Assembly: GCF_001294455.1 (NCBI RefSeq)
Contig: NZ_LIKT01000002.1
Coordinates: 1 to 64,000 of the forward strand
Origin: Phaeobacter sp. 11ANDIMAR09
GTDB lineage: Bacteria > Pseudomonadota > Alphaproteobacteria > Rhodobacterales > Rhodobacteraceae
Direction: 5' to 3'
DNA: 64,000 bases
Position numbers and translations under genes: made by a program. Shown here one piece after another: positions 1 through 7,185 of the stretch (its first letter is position 1; each line of letters starts with the position of its first letter). The notes beneath the pieces are model-generated. The model had not been told where the DNA came from. It did no database searches and was given only the letters and a program-made list of their open reading frames with translations.

Positions 1-355
1 AGTGTAGTTTTCGCCGGTAACGGAGATAATTCTTTGGGCAAGTTGAACGGGATCGGTGCCCGCCAACTCTGTTAGGGGTTGGTAGGAAAAGCCCCGAGAT
101 CGAGAGAGTCTTTTTGCAGCCTCGTAGCTCGCGCGGGCATTATCATGGTCGCCAGTTGCGAGGGCTTCCCATTCGCTCAAGCGCGCCGCTTCAACATGGG
201 CTGCTTTGGTCTTGGCTTCCGCTCTGTCGCTGGTGTGAAGGGCTTGGCGTACTTGGGAAACGGGCTTGCCGGTGCCCCCCCAGGACGAGACCCAAATACC
301 TCTTTGGCACCCGTTTAACCCAGTAGAAGCGGCCACGATCATTTACAATGCCCAC
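1..355 (-). pseudogene. 5' part of a tyrosine-type site-specific integrase, frameshifted, runs off the window
   Basis: Read on the minus strand from a GTG at 355, preceded by AGGGGAG with 7-base spacing, the product starts MGIVNDRGRFYWVKRVPKRY, like the N-terminal domain (DUF6538 type) of tyrosine recombinases. After about 27 codons the frame breaks at a run of seven C (275-281 on the plus strand). Removing one base continues the reading frame without a stop to position 1, with text such as VSQVRQALHTSDRAEAKTKA and EWEALATGDHDNARASYEAA, typical of the same family. The catalytic domain lies outside the window. The break may be a real mutation, which would make this a pseudogene, or a homopolymer sequencing error. 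The gene points away from tRNA-Ser at 709-798, the usual arrangement of an element integrated at a tRNA. The family call is by recognition only. Confidence 0.6.
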
Positions 356-561
356 TGAAACGCTCCCCTGAGTTCATTCAATAACACCAGTGATGCGCAG
401 AATGAAAAATGCGCTTTCCTGAAGCAAAGTGAGCCGTCAACAATCGTGAGGTAAGTGGCCATGGCAGCGGAAAATGCGCGCTTGCCAAGACAGGGTGAAA
501 CCTGGCCGCCTTGCTGTTTGGTTTGTCCATCCATGTTAACATTCCCGGACTGTTTGATGTC

Positions 562-601
562 AAATGTTGCGGGATTTGTTGCGGGGAAATGTTGCGGGAT
601 T
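562..601. repeat. Three direct TGTTGCGGG repeats between integrase and tRNA-Ser
   Basis: The 9-mer TGTTGCGGG occurs at 565-573, 577-585 and 590-598. The outer two copies are extended to an identical 15-mer, AAATGTTGCGGGATT (562-576 and 587-601). Regular 12-13-base spacing next to an integrase start suggests arm-type or excisionase binding sites, but this is inference. The rest of 356-660 holds no gene I can support. Confidence 0.55.
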
Positions 602-668
602 GAGGAGGTGAAATCAAGTCATCAGGCTGGATTTAGTTATAAGTGCTTGTTTTATAACGAATAGACAT

Positions 669-698
669 GAAAAAACCCGATGTGAGACACATCGGGTT
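669..698 (-). terminator. Rho-independent terminator of tRNA-Ser
   Basis: A perfect 10-bp stem (675-684 with 688-697, loop AGA) is followed on the minus strand by a run of T (complement of the A-run at 669-675). It lies just past the 3' end of the minus-strand tRNA-Ser gene. Confidence 0.8.
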
Positions 699-708
699 AT
701 ATAAATTC

Positions 709-798
709 TGGCGGAGACGAAGGGATTCGAACCCTCGAGACCCTTCCGGGCCTACTCCCTTAGCAGGGGAGCGCCTTCGACCACTCGGCCACGTCTCC
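709..798 (-). tRNA. tRNA-Ser (anticodon GCU), CCA encoded
   Basis: On the minus strand the sequence folds into a 90-nt class II tRNA. It has a 7-bp acceptor stem GGAGACG/CGTCTCC, discriminator G, encoded CCA at 711-709, a GTTCGAATC T-loop, a long variable arm (CCCGGAAGGG part) and anticodon loop CTGCTAA giving GCU, which reads AGC/AGU serine codons. A terminator follows at 669-698. Its 3' end faces the frameshifted integrase, so it is a likely integration site for a mobile element that continues beyond the left edge. Confidence 0.95.
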
Positions 799-925
799 GT
801 TGACCCGTATATGTCTGGTAGTCGGAGGTGACAAGGCCCAAAAATGAGGGGTACACTATTTTTTTGCCGAAGGCTTTGCCAAGTCATATCTCGCCTTGCA
901 GCGGGGCAAGCTGATATACTGACGG

Positions 926-951
926 GCCAGCCCGTCGCTCTGCGGGCTGGC
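926..951. terminator. Hairpin after the class III aminotransferase
   Basis: A perfect 9-bp inverted repeat (GCCAGCCCG at 926-934, CGGGCTGGC at 943-951, 8-base loop) lies 37 bases past the end of the minus-strand aminotransferase. The T-rich stretch (GTGTTTTC) is on the plus-strand side, so it may act in either direction or only as a 3' stabilising hairpin. Confidence 0.5.
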
Positions 952-988
952 GTGTTTTCAATGGGATATGGTGTCTTGGTGGGCGGTT

Positions 989-2365
989 TTATCCGGGGAG
1001 GACGGTCTCTACCGCGCGTTTGGTGGCGGCGACCACAGTGTCAGCCTCGCTGCGGCTGAGGCAGAAGGGAGGCGCAAATCCGAGAATGTCTCCCTGTGGC
1101 ATGGCGCGGGCGATGACGCTGTCTTGAGCCAGAAGAGCCGCAGAGATCTGCGGGCCGATCTTATCTGCTGCGTCAAAAAAGCGGCGGCTGTCCCGGTCCT
1201 GAACAAATTCAACTGCACAGAGCATGCCTTCGCCACGAATGTCGCCGACATGGGGGTGATCACCCAGGGCCTCACGCATGCTTTGCTGCAGATAGGCGCC
1301 GGTTGAGCTGGCGTTCTCGATCAGGTTCAGCTCATCAATCAGCTTGAGGTTGGCCACCCCGGCTGCGGCGCCAATGGGATGTGCGGAATAGGTCCACCCA
1401 TGGCCGATGGGGCCGTTTTCATCGGTGCCCTGCTCCAGTACTTTCCAGACCTTGTCAGAGACGATGGATCCGGACAGGGGGGCATAGGCCGAGGTTAGGC
1501 CCTTGGCGATGGTGATAATGTCGGCCTCCAGGCCATAGTGATCAGAGCCAAACATGGACCCCAGACGGCCAAATCCGGTAACAACCTCATCGGCGACGAG
1601 CAGGATGTCGTGTTTTTTCAGAACCGCCTGGATAGCAGGCCAGTACCCTGCGGGGGGCGGGACAATGCCGCCGGTCCCCAGCACCGGCTCGCCAATAAAG
1701 GCGGCGATGGTATCGGCGCCTTCGCGTTCAATCATGGCTTCCAGTTCAGCGACACAATGGGCGACAAACTGCTCTTCGCTCTGGTTCAGGTCATCGCGGC
1801 GGAAGTAATAGGGCGCTTCGGTGTGGATAACCTGAGCCAGTGGCAGGTCGAACTTCTTGTGAAACAGCTCCAACCCGGTGAGCGATCCTGTGACCAACCC
1901 CGAGCCGTGATAACCGCGCCATCGCGAGATGATCTTTTTCTTTTCGGGGCGCCCCAGGATGTTGTTGTAATACCAGATCAGTTTGACGTTGGTTTCATTG
2001 GCGTCAGAGCCGCCGAGGCCAAAGTAAACCTTGGACATATTGGCGGGTGCGCGATCCAGGATCATTTTGGACAGGGTGATCGAGGCTTCGGTGCCGTGGC
2101 CCACATAGGAGTGGTAATAGGCCAGTTCCTTGGCCTGGGCGGCAATGGCCTCGGCAATCTCGGGGCGGCCATAGCCGACATTAACACAGTACAACCCGGC
2201 AAAGGCATCGAGCAGTTGGTTGCCGTCGCGGTCTTCGATATGGACGCCGCTGGCGGTTTTGATCACCCGCGAGGGGCTTTCACCACGGGCATGCTGAGCC
2301 AGATGGGTGGAGGGGTGAAAGAAGTTGTCGCGGTCCCAGCTGTCTAGTTGATCGTTCTTCAGCAT
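989..2365 (-). CDS. Class III PLP-dependent aminotransferase (DoeD-like)
   Basis: A 458-residue omega-aminotransferase that moves an amino group from a diamine-type or omega-amino donor to a keto acid. The fold-type I landmarks are present: GGSDANE in the cofactor-binding region, LLVADEVVTGFGRLG with the PLP-ring aspartate, and TIAKGLTSAYAPLSG with the Schiff-base lysine. It is divergent from a DoeA-like ectoine hydrolase with a 163-bp shared promoter region carrying two palindromes. That context suggests a DoeD-type role (L-2,4-diaminobutyrate to aspartate semialdehyde). The family also covers beta-alanine, putrescine and taurine transaminases, so the substrate is inferred from neighbours. 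A hairpin at 926-951 follows the stop. Confidence 0.85.
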   Translation of the reverse strand: MLKNDQLDSWDRDNFFHPSTHLAQHARGESPSRVIKTASGVHIEDRDGNQLLDAFAGLYCVNVGYGRPEIAEAIAAQAKELAYYHSYVGHGTEASITLSKMILDRAPANMSKVYFGLGGSDANETNVKLIWYYNNILGRPEKKKIISRWRGYHGSGLVTGSLTGLELFHKKFDLPLAQVIHTEAPYYFRRDDLNQSEEQFVAHCVAELEAMIEREGADTIAAFIGEPVLGTGGIVPPPAGYWPAIQAVLKKHDILLVADEVVTGFGRLGSMFGSDHYGLEADIITIAKGLTSAYAPLSGSIVSDKVWKVLEQGTDENGPIGHGWTYSAHPIGAAAGVANLKLIDELNLIENASSTGAYLQQSMREALGDHPHVGDIRGEGMLCAVEFVQDRDSRRFFDAADKIGPQISAALLAQDSVIARAMPQGDILGFAPPFCLSRSEADTVVAATKRAVETVLPG

Positions 2366-2402
2366 TATTTCTTCCCGTAGCTGTCGCGTAGAATTTACGC
2401 AA

Positions 2403-2412
2403 TTGTGTACAA
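2403..2412. promoter_or_regulatory. Candidate GntR operator 1 (TTGTGTACAA)
   Basis: TTGTGTACAA is a palindrome of the TTGT-NN-ACAA form typical of FCD-type GntR regulators. It lies 38 bases upstream of the minus-strand aminotransferase start and would fit autoregulation by the GntR gene at 4873-5571. Function is inferred. Confidence 0.45.
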
Positions 2413-2481
2413 CGGCAAATGAATCACTTGCCTTTGTGGTGAAACTTGGCAGTAATCTTAAAGAAACTCCATGATGTTTTT

Positions 2482-2498
2482 GATGTTGTACACATCAC
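2482..2498. promoter_or_regulatory. Candidate GntR operator 2 (TGATGT-N5-ACATCA)
   Basis: A 17-bp palindrome TGATGTTGTACACATCA lies 31 bases upstream of the DoeA-like start. It shares the TGTGTACAAC core (on the opposite strand) with the site at 2403-2412, so both arms of the divergent promoter carry one copy. Confidence 0.45.
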
Positions 2499-2528
2499 AA
2501 CTCCTTATACCTCAGAAAGGATAACGCA

Positions 2529-3713
2529 GTGGTCCCAGGAAATGCCCCGTTCAGCCGCGCTGAATACGACCGCCGTATCACTAAGACCCGTGTGGCCATG
2601 CAGCAGGCAGGGATTGAGCTGCTGTTTGTGACGGATCCGTCAAACCAGGCCTGGTTGACCGGCTATGATGGCTGGTCCTTCTATGTACATCAGGGCGTCC
2701 TGCTGGGGCTGACCGGCGAACCGATCTGGTGGGGGCGTTACATGGACAGTATCGGGGCAGGGCGGACCTGTTGGATGTCCACAAAGCAAATCCATGGCTA
2801 TGGCGACCACTACGTGCAATCAACTGAGCGTCATCCGATGCAGGATTTGGCGGGCCATATTCGAGCTTTAGGGTATGAGCGTGCGTGCATTGGTGTCGAG
2901 ATGGAGAATTATTATTACTCCGCCAAAGCCCATGCGGTGTTGGTGGCCGAACTGCCGCAGGCGCAGATGCAGGATGCCACAGCTCTGGTCAATTGGCAGC
3001 GGCTGGTGAAATCCGAGGATGAGATCGGTTTTATTCGCAAGGCCGCGCGAATTTCGGAAAAGGTCATGGCCACTGCCATTGAACGCGCCGCGCCGGGGGT
3101 GCGCAAGAACGACCTGGTGGCCGATATCTATCATGCCGGGATCACCGGCGTTGGCGATGACTGGGGGGATTACCCGGCGATTGTGCCGCTGACCCCCTCG
3201 GGGCTGGATGCCACTGCGGCGCATCTCACCTGGGATGGGGCGCCGATGCGCGAAGGCGAGGCGACCTTCTTTGAGCTTTCCGGCTGCTATCGCCGCTATC
3301 ACGCGCCGCTGTGCCGGACGGTTTATCTGGGCACCCCGCCAGAGGAGGTGCTGCGGGCCGAAGCGGCGCAACTGGAGGGTATCGAGGCGGGCCTGCAGGC
3401 GGCACGGGCAGGCAATCGTACCTGTGATATCGCCAATGCCTTTATTGATGTCCTAAAAAGCCATGGCATTCACCGCGAGGGGCGTTGTGGCTATCCCATC
3501 GGGCTCAGCTACCCGCCAGACTGGGGCGAACGCAGCGCCTCGATCCGCAGCGAAGATACCACTGTGTTGGAGCCAGGCATGGTGTTCCACTTTATGCCGG
3601 CGCTGTGGATGGACACCTGGGGGCTAGAGACCACCGAGACTATTCTGATCACCGAAGATGGCGCGGCAGAAACCCTCTGTGATGTGGAGCGCAAGCTCTT
3701 CATCAAAGGCTAG
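2529..3713 (+). CDS. doeA: M24-fold hydrolase of the ectoine hydrolase type (DoeA/EutD-like)
   Basis: 394 residues with a creatinase N-terminal domain (about 1-150) and a pita-bread C-terminal domain. The GTG start is backed by AAAGGA with 7-base spacing. In the stretch GEATFFELSGCYRRYHAPLC (residues 243-262) the two aspartates that bind metal in prolidases are replaced (Glu249, Pro260). The later His/Glu ligands are also changed (GYPIGLSYPPDWGER, VFHFMPALW). Loss of the metal site is a hallmark of ectoine hydrolase DoeA/EutD and creatinase, and the GLSYPPDWGER segment is what I associate with EutD. It would open the ectoine ring to N-acetyl-2,4-diaminobutyrate. Downstream are an ArgE-like deacetylase and a GntR gene, with a transaminase divergent. 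A different cyclic amidine or guanidino substrate cannot be excluded. Confidence 0.75.
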   Translation: MVPGNAPFSRAEYDRRITKTRVAMQQAGIELLFVTDPSNQAWLTGYDGWSFYVHQGVLLGLTGEPIWWGRYMDSIGAGRTCWMSTKQIHGYGDHYVQSTERHPMQDLAGHIRALGYERACIGVEMENYYYSAKAHAVLVAELPQAQMQDATALVNWQRLVKSEDEIGFIRKAARISEKVMATAIERAAPGVRKNDLVADIYHAGITGVGDDWGDYPAIVPLTPSGLDATAAHLTWDGAPMREGEATFFELSGCYRRYHAPLCRTVYLGTPPEEVLRAEAAQLEGIEAGLQAARAGNRTCDIANAFIDVLKSHGIHREGRCGYPIGLSYPPDWGERSASIRSEDTTVLEPGMVFHFMPALWMDTWGLETTETILITEDGAAETLCDVERKLFIKG

Positions 3714-3717
3714 GGCG

Positions 3718-4872
3718 ATGGAATTGCGGGCGCGCACCTGCGAGATCCTGGGCGATCTCATTGCCTTTCCCACCCTGTCCAGCGACAGCAATCAGGCCTT
3801 GATTGCCTACGCGGCAGGGCTGCTCGAAGATTGCGGCGCCAGGGTTGACCTCTCCTCGTCGCCCTGTGGGACCAAGGCCAACCTCTTTGCCACCTTGGGG
3901 CCAGAGGTGGATGGCGGCATCTTGCTGTCTGGCCATAGCGACGTGGTGCCGGTGACGGATCAGGACTGGAGCAGTGACCCCTTTGTGATGGAAGAGCGGG
4001 ACGGGCGGCTGTATGGCCGTGGCACCTGCGACATGAAGGGTTTCATTGCGGCCTGTCTGGCCATGGCGCCGACCTATGCGACACAGGTTAGCACCCGACC
4101 GATGCATTTTGCCTTTACCTATGACGAAGAGATCGGCTGTTTTGGCGCCCAGCACTTGGCAGCCGATTTGCAGGCGCGGGGGCTGACGCCGGGGGTGGCC
4201 ATCATTGGTGAGCCCACAGAGATGCGAGTGATCGAGGGTCACAAGGGCTGCTATGAATACAGTACCCATTTCCATGGGTTAGAGGGCCATGGGTCGGCGC
4301 CGGATCTGGGCGTCAACGCGGTGGAATATGCGGTGCGCTATGTGGCAGAGCTGCTGCAGCTGAAACAGCGGCTGCGCGGCATGGCCCCGGCTGGCAGCCG
4401 GTTTGATCCCCCCTGGACCACGGTGAACGTCGGTGCCCTTCAGGGCGGCGTGGCGCACAATGTGATTGCCTCAAAGGCACAGGTCGACTGGGAAATGCGC
4501 CCAGTCACGGCCAGGGATGCTGATTTTGTCAAAACCGCGCTGCGCCAATTGTGCGAGACGCATCTATTGCCACAGATGCGCCAAACCTACCCGGAGGCGG
4601 AGATCACGTTGGAAACCATCGGAGAGGTCGCGGGGCTGGAGCCGATGGATCAGAATGAAGCCCGCCGCATCATGGCCGAACTGACCGGGGCCAATGGCAC
4701 TGATCTGGTTGCCTTTGGCACCGAAGCGGGTATTTTCCAGGCACTTGGCATGGATGTGGTGGTCTGTGGTCCGGGCTCGATTGCCCAGGCACATAAAGCG
4801 GATGAATATCTTGCTTTGGACCAGCTGGATCAGTGCCTGTCGGTTCTACAGCGACTTGGGAGATATCTTTAG
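3718..4872 (+). CDS. M20-family deacetylase, acetylornithine deacetylase (ArgE)-like
   Basis: 384 residues. Zinc-peptidase M20 motifs are clear: SGHSDVVPV (metal His and the Asp below it), GRGTCDMKG (bridging Asp), FTYDEEIGCFG (catalytic and metal Glu), IGEPTEM (metal ligand) and the C-terminal CGPGSIAQAHKADEY (metal His). The dimerisation domain sits at about residues 185-290. ArgE-type enzymes remove the acetyl group from N-alpha-acetylornithine. N-alpha-acetyl-2,4-diaminobutyrate, the product of an ectoine hydrolase, is one methylene shorter. Four bases separate it from the DoeA-like gene, and the GntR start follows its stop directly. It therefore probably replaces the unrelated M14-type deacetylase DoeB/EutE. 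True arginine biosynthesis is less likely in this setting. Confidence 0.8.
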   Translation: MELRARTCEILGDLIAFPTLSSDSNQALIAYAAGLLEDCGARVDLSSSPCGTKANLFATLGPEVDGGILLSGHSDVVPVTDQDWSSDPFVMEERDGRLYGRGTCDMKGFIAACLAMAPTYATQVSTRPMHFAFTYDEEIGCFGAQHLAADLQARGLTPGVAIIGEPTEMRVIEGHKGCYEYSTHFHGLEGHGSAPDLGVNAVEYAVRYVAELLQLKQRLRGMAPAGSRFDPPWTTVNVGALQGGVAHNVIASKAQVDWEMRPVTARDADFVKTALRQLCETHLLPQMRQTYPEAEITLETIGEVAGLEPMDQNEARRIMAELTGANGTDLVAFGTEAGIFQALGMDVVVCGPGSIAQAHKADEYLALDQLDQCLSVLQRLGRYL

Positions 4873-5571
4873 GTGACAGTGAAACCTTCCCCACAGGAGG
4901 CTTTGGAGGATGCAGGGCTGTCGGTGCGGGATCGTCATGCCCTGATGCACCACGAGATCCGACAGCGGATCTGTCTGCTGGATTATCTGCCGGGCATGCG
5001 CCTCTCGGAAGTTGCCTTGGCCGAAGAGTTCGGCACCAGCCGCACGCCGATCCGCCGGGTTCTGGCCCGGTTGGAGGACGAAGGGCTTGTACAGTCTATC
5101 CATGGGGTTGGTACGGTTGTGACCGATGCAGATCTGACCGAGCTAGAGCAGGTCTATCATCTGCGGGTCGAGCTGATCGCCCTGACCGCCCGACTGGATC
5201 CTGTGCTGCCCGATGCGGGATTCCTGGGGGAATTTGATGCGTTGGTGCGGCGTGGAGAAGATATCATTGCCAGGGGCACTGCGCGGGCCTTTACCCAGTT
5301 TGACATAGATGTGTTTAAGGTTTTGCTACGCTTAACCGCCAACCTGCCTCTGCGTCAGACGCTTGAACGCTATTACTTCCAGACCAAACGGCTCTGGCTG
5401 CGCGCGGCCGAAGAAGCGCAGTTGGATTTGGAAGAAGAGTTCCGCATTTTTCAGCACGAGCTGGAAGCCATTCAACTGGCTCTGCGCGCTGGCGATGTCG
5501 AGGCTGTGGCCCATATCCAGCGGGCGCATATCTCGATGAGCCTGAAACGTCTGCAGCTCAAGTGCGCTTAG
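4873..5571 (+). CDS. GntR-family regulator, FCD type
   Basis: 232 residues. The winged helix at about 20-85 contains LSEVALAEEFGTSRTPIRRV and is followed by an all-helical FCD effector domain with RVELIALTARL. The GTG start abuts the TAG of the preceding deacetylase and has GGGAG 10 bases upstream, so it is translationally coupled. It is the likely local repressor of the transaminase and hydrolase promoters, where two TGTGTACAAC-type sites lie. Known ectoine clusters use EnuR, a MocR-type GntR with an aminotransferase domain, so an FCD-type regulator here is different. Its 3' end overlaps the end of convergent nnrU by 4 bases. Confidence 0.85.
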   Translation: MTVKPSPQEALEDAGLSVRDRHALMHHEIRQRICLLDYLPGMRLSEVALAEEFGTSRTPIRRVLARLEDEGLVQSIHGVGTVVTDADLTELEQVYHLRVELIALTARLDPVLPDAGFLGEFDALVRRGEDIIARGTARAFTQFDIDVFKVLLRLTANLPLRQTLERYYFQTKRLWLRAAEEAQLDLEEEFRIFQHELEAIQLALRAGDVEAVAHIQRAHISMSLKRLQLKCA

Positions 5572-6257
5572 GGAAAGGGCCAGGCGCCAATCACCGCGTT
5601 GTGCAGATGCAGGGCCGCCATCCAGAACAGCAAAGCCAGCAAGCAACGCGGCGCGAGTAAGCGCAGGTTCTGCCGCCACCAATGCCGGCGCAGCAAGGGC
5701 CGCAGTGATAGCCAGGCGGTCTGAGCAAACAAAGCATCCGCGCTGTCGCCCATCTGCCGCGCGGATTTCCTGTCAAAGGCCCAGATGGCAGCGACCGGGA
5801 AGCCGGCAAAGGTGGCGAACAAAATGACATGGGCCAGCTCGCCGTTGGCCAGCAGATGTGCGCTCGACCAGATCATCAGGGCCAGCAGCAGGGGGTGGCG
5901 GCTGACGGCGGCAAAGCCGGGATCTGCCGGGGTGAAGTCTGCCCCCTGTTTGGAGCCCAAGGTATTTGGGCAGCGCAGTCCGATCCCACAAAGGACCAGC
6001 ACAAACACAAACGGCATCACCAGGTTGACGAGCCAACGCATCCAGATGTGATGTGGCCAGATCTGCACGCGCGGAGCGTCTCCGGTCGCAAGGATCAGCC
6101 AGCCCAGAAGCACCAGCGAGAGGCCACCGTAAAGGGAGAAATAGGTCCGCCGTCCTACACGGGCAATGAGTCTTTCGCGCAACCCGCCAAGGCGGGGTAG
6201 GATATGGCCGCCCAGAAAGGCCGCCAGGGCAAGGGTGAACTCCAGCCATTCGGCCAT
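5568..6257 (-). CDS. nnrU: NnrU family integral membrane protein
   Basis: 229 residues, strongly hydrophobic with about six membrane segments. It has the NnrU-type features RRTYFSLYGGLSLVLLGWL, RCPNTLG and SRHPLLLALMIWSSAHLLANG; the latter resembles the isoprenylcysteine-methyltransferase/NnrU superfamily. NnrU is genetically needed for nitrite and NO respiration in rhodobacteria, with unknown biochemistry. It sits 28 bases downstream of the Crp/Fnr regulator on the same strand, with nnrS divergent on the other side. Confidence 0.85.
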   Translation of the reverse strand: MAEWLEFTLALAAFLGGHILPRLGGLRERLIARVGRRTYFSLYGGLSLVLLGWLILATGDAPRVQIWPHHIWMRWLVNLVMPFVFVLVLCGIGLRCPNTLGSKQGADFTPADPGFAAVSRHPLLLALMIWSSAHLLANGELAHVILFATFAGFPVAAIWAFDRKSARQMGDSADALFAQTAWLSLRPLLRRHWWRQNLRLLAPRCLLALLFWMAALHLHNAVIGAWPFP

Positions 6258-6285
6258 CAGTTAGATACTCCTGGCGGCTCTGGGA

Positions 6286-6981
6286 TCAGCACTCGATACC
6301 GCTCAGCGTCGAAAGGTGGTGCGCATTCGTGACCACAATGCGTTTGCGGGCCGATTTCACTGTGCCGACCTTTTCCCAGGCCGAGAGCAACCGGCTGACC
6401 GTGTGCAGCGTGGTGCCGGTCATTTCCGAGATATGTTTGCGGGTGATGGGAAAGGCGACTTCCAAACCGTCTTCAACCTGGCTTCCCGATTGATGCACCA
6501 GCCGCAACAGGGCGGCAGCGACCCGGCGCTCTACAGCCTGGGTTGCCAGTTCGGTGATCCGGGTCTGCATCTCGTCCAGCCGCAGGCCCAATGTCTTGTA
6601 GGATTCGGTGGCAAAGCCAGGATAGGTCTGCACAAAGGGTTCCCAGAGGCGAACTGGCCAGGACAGTGCGAGGGTTTCGGTGGCGGTAAAGGCCGTCGCA
6701 GGATAGGTGTCGCGTTGCAGGGCCGGGGCAATGCCAAACAGCTGTCCGGGCGGGATATGCAGAGCGATGATCTGCTCGCCCTCAGGGGTGGTGCGCACCA
6801 CGCGGATATGGCCATCCAGCAGCAGGTAGAAGCGATCGGCTTCATATCCTTCGCGAAAGATCTCGGCCTCAGGGTCATAGCGCTTTGAGCTGGCCTGATC
6901 GAGAACATCACGAATTTGCCCTTTGGACAGCTGCGAAAAGGGGGGCAGATCACGCAGCAGGCTTTCATCGAGTTTGGCCAA
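6286..6981 (-). CDS. Crp/Fnr-family regulator (NnrR/DNR-like)
   Basis: 231 residues from a TTG at 6981 that has AGGAGA at 4-base spacing. An upstream in-frame start at 7068 would add 29 residues of poor homology. The cNMP-like sensor domain (about 20-125) is followed by the dimer helix and a C-terminal HTH containing TRKHISEMTGTTLHTVSRLL. There is no N-terminal Fe-S cysteine cluster, so it is not an FNR oxygen sensor. With nnrU downstream and nnrS divergent it is likely the NO-responsive activator of both (NnrR/DNR group). Haem-based NO sensing is known for DNR and is only inferred here. Confidence 0.8.
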   Translation of the reverse strand: MAKLDESLLRDLPPFSQLSKGQIRDVLDQASSKRYDPEAEIFREGYEADRFYLLLDGHIRVVRTTPEGEQIIALHIPPGQLFGIAPALQRDTYPATAFTATETLALSWPVRLWEPFVQTYPGFATESYKTLGLRLDEMQTRITELATQAVERRVAAALLRLVHQSGSQVEDGLEVAFPITRKHISEMTGTTLHTVSRLLSAWEKVGTVKSARKRIVVTNAHHLSTLSGIEC

Positions 6982-7185
6982 GGGATCTCCTGATGGGCAG
7001 CTGGATTTGCGTCGCAATCGAGCCTGAGTTTGTGGTGCGACAAAGAACCTGTGCAGTAGATAGATCATAGCTGGGGCGCAGAAAACACCCGGCCAGTGGC
7101 AATTCGCGTAAATTGAGGGCGGCTTTGGGGCGGGCGTTCATGGCATTGGATCAGCAGGCCTGGCCTCAGTCACAAGGAACTACCG

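Noticed and set aside
79-326. Two overlapping small plus-strand frames at the left end
   Set aside because: They lie opposite the integrase N-terminus, whose two frames on the minus strand carry family-like sequence.
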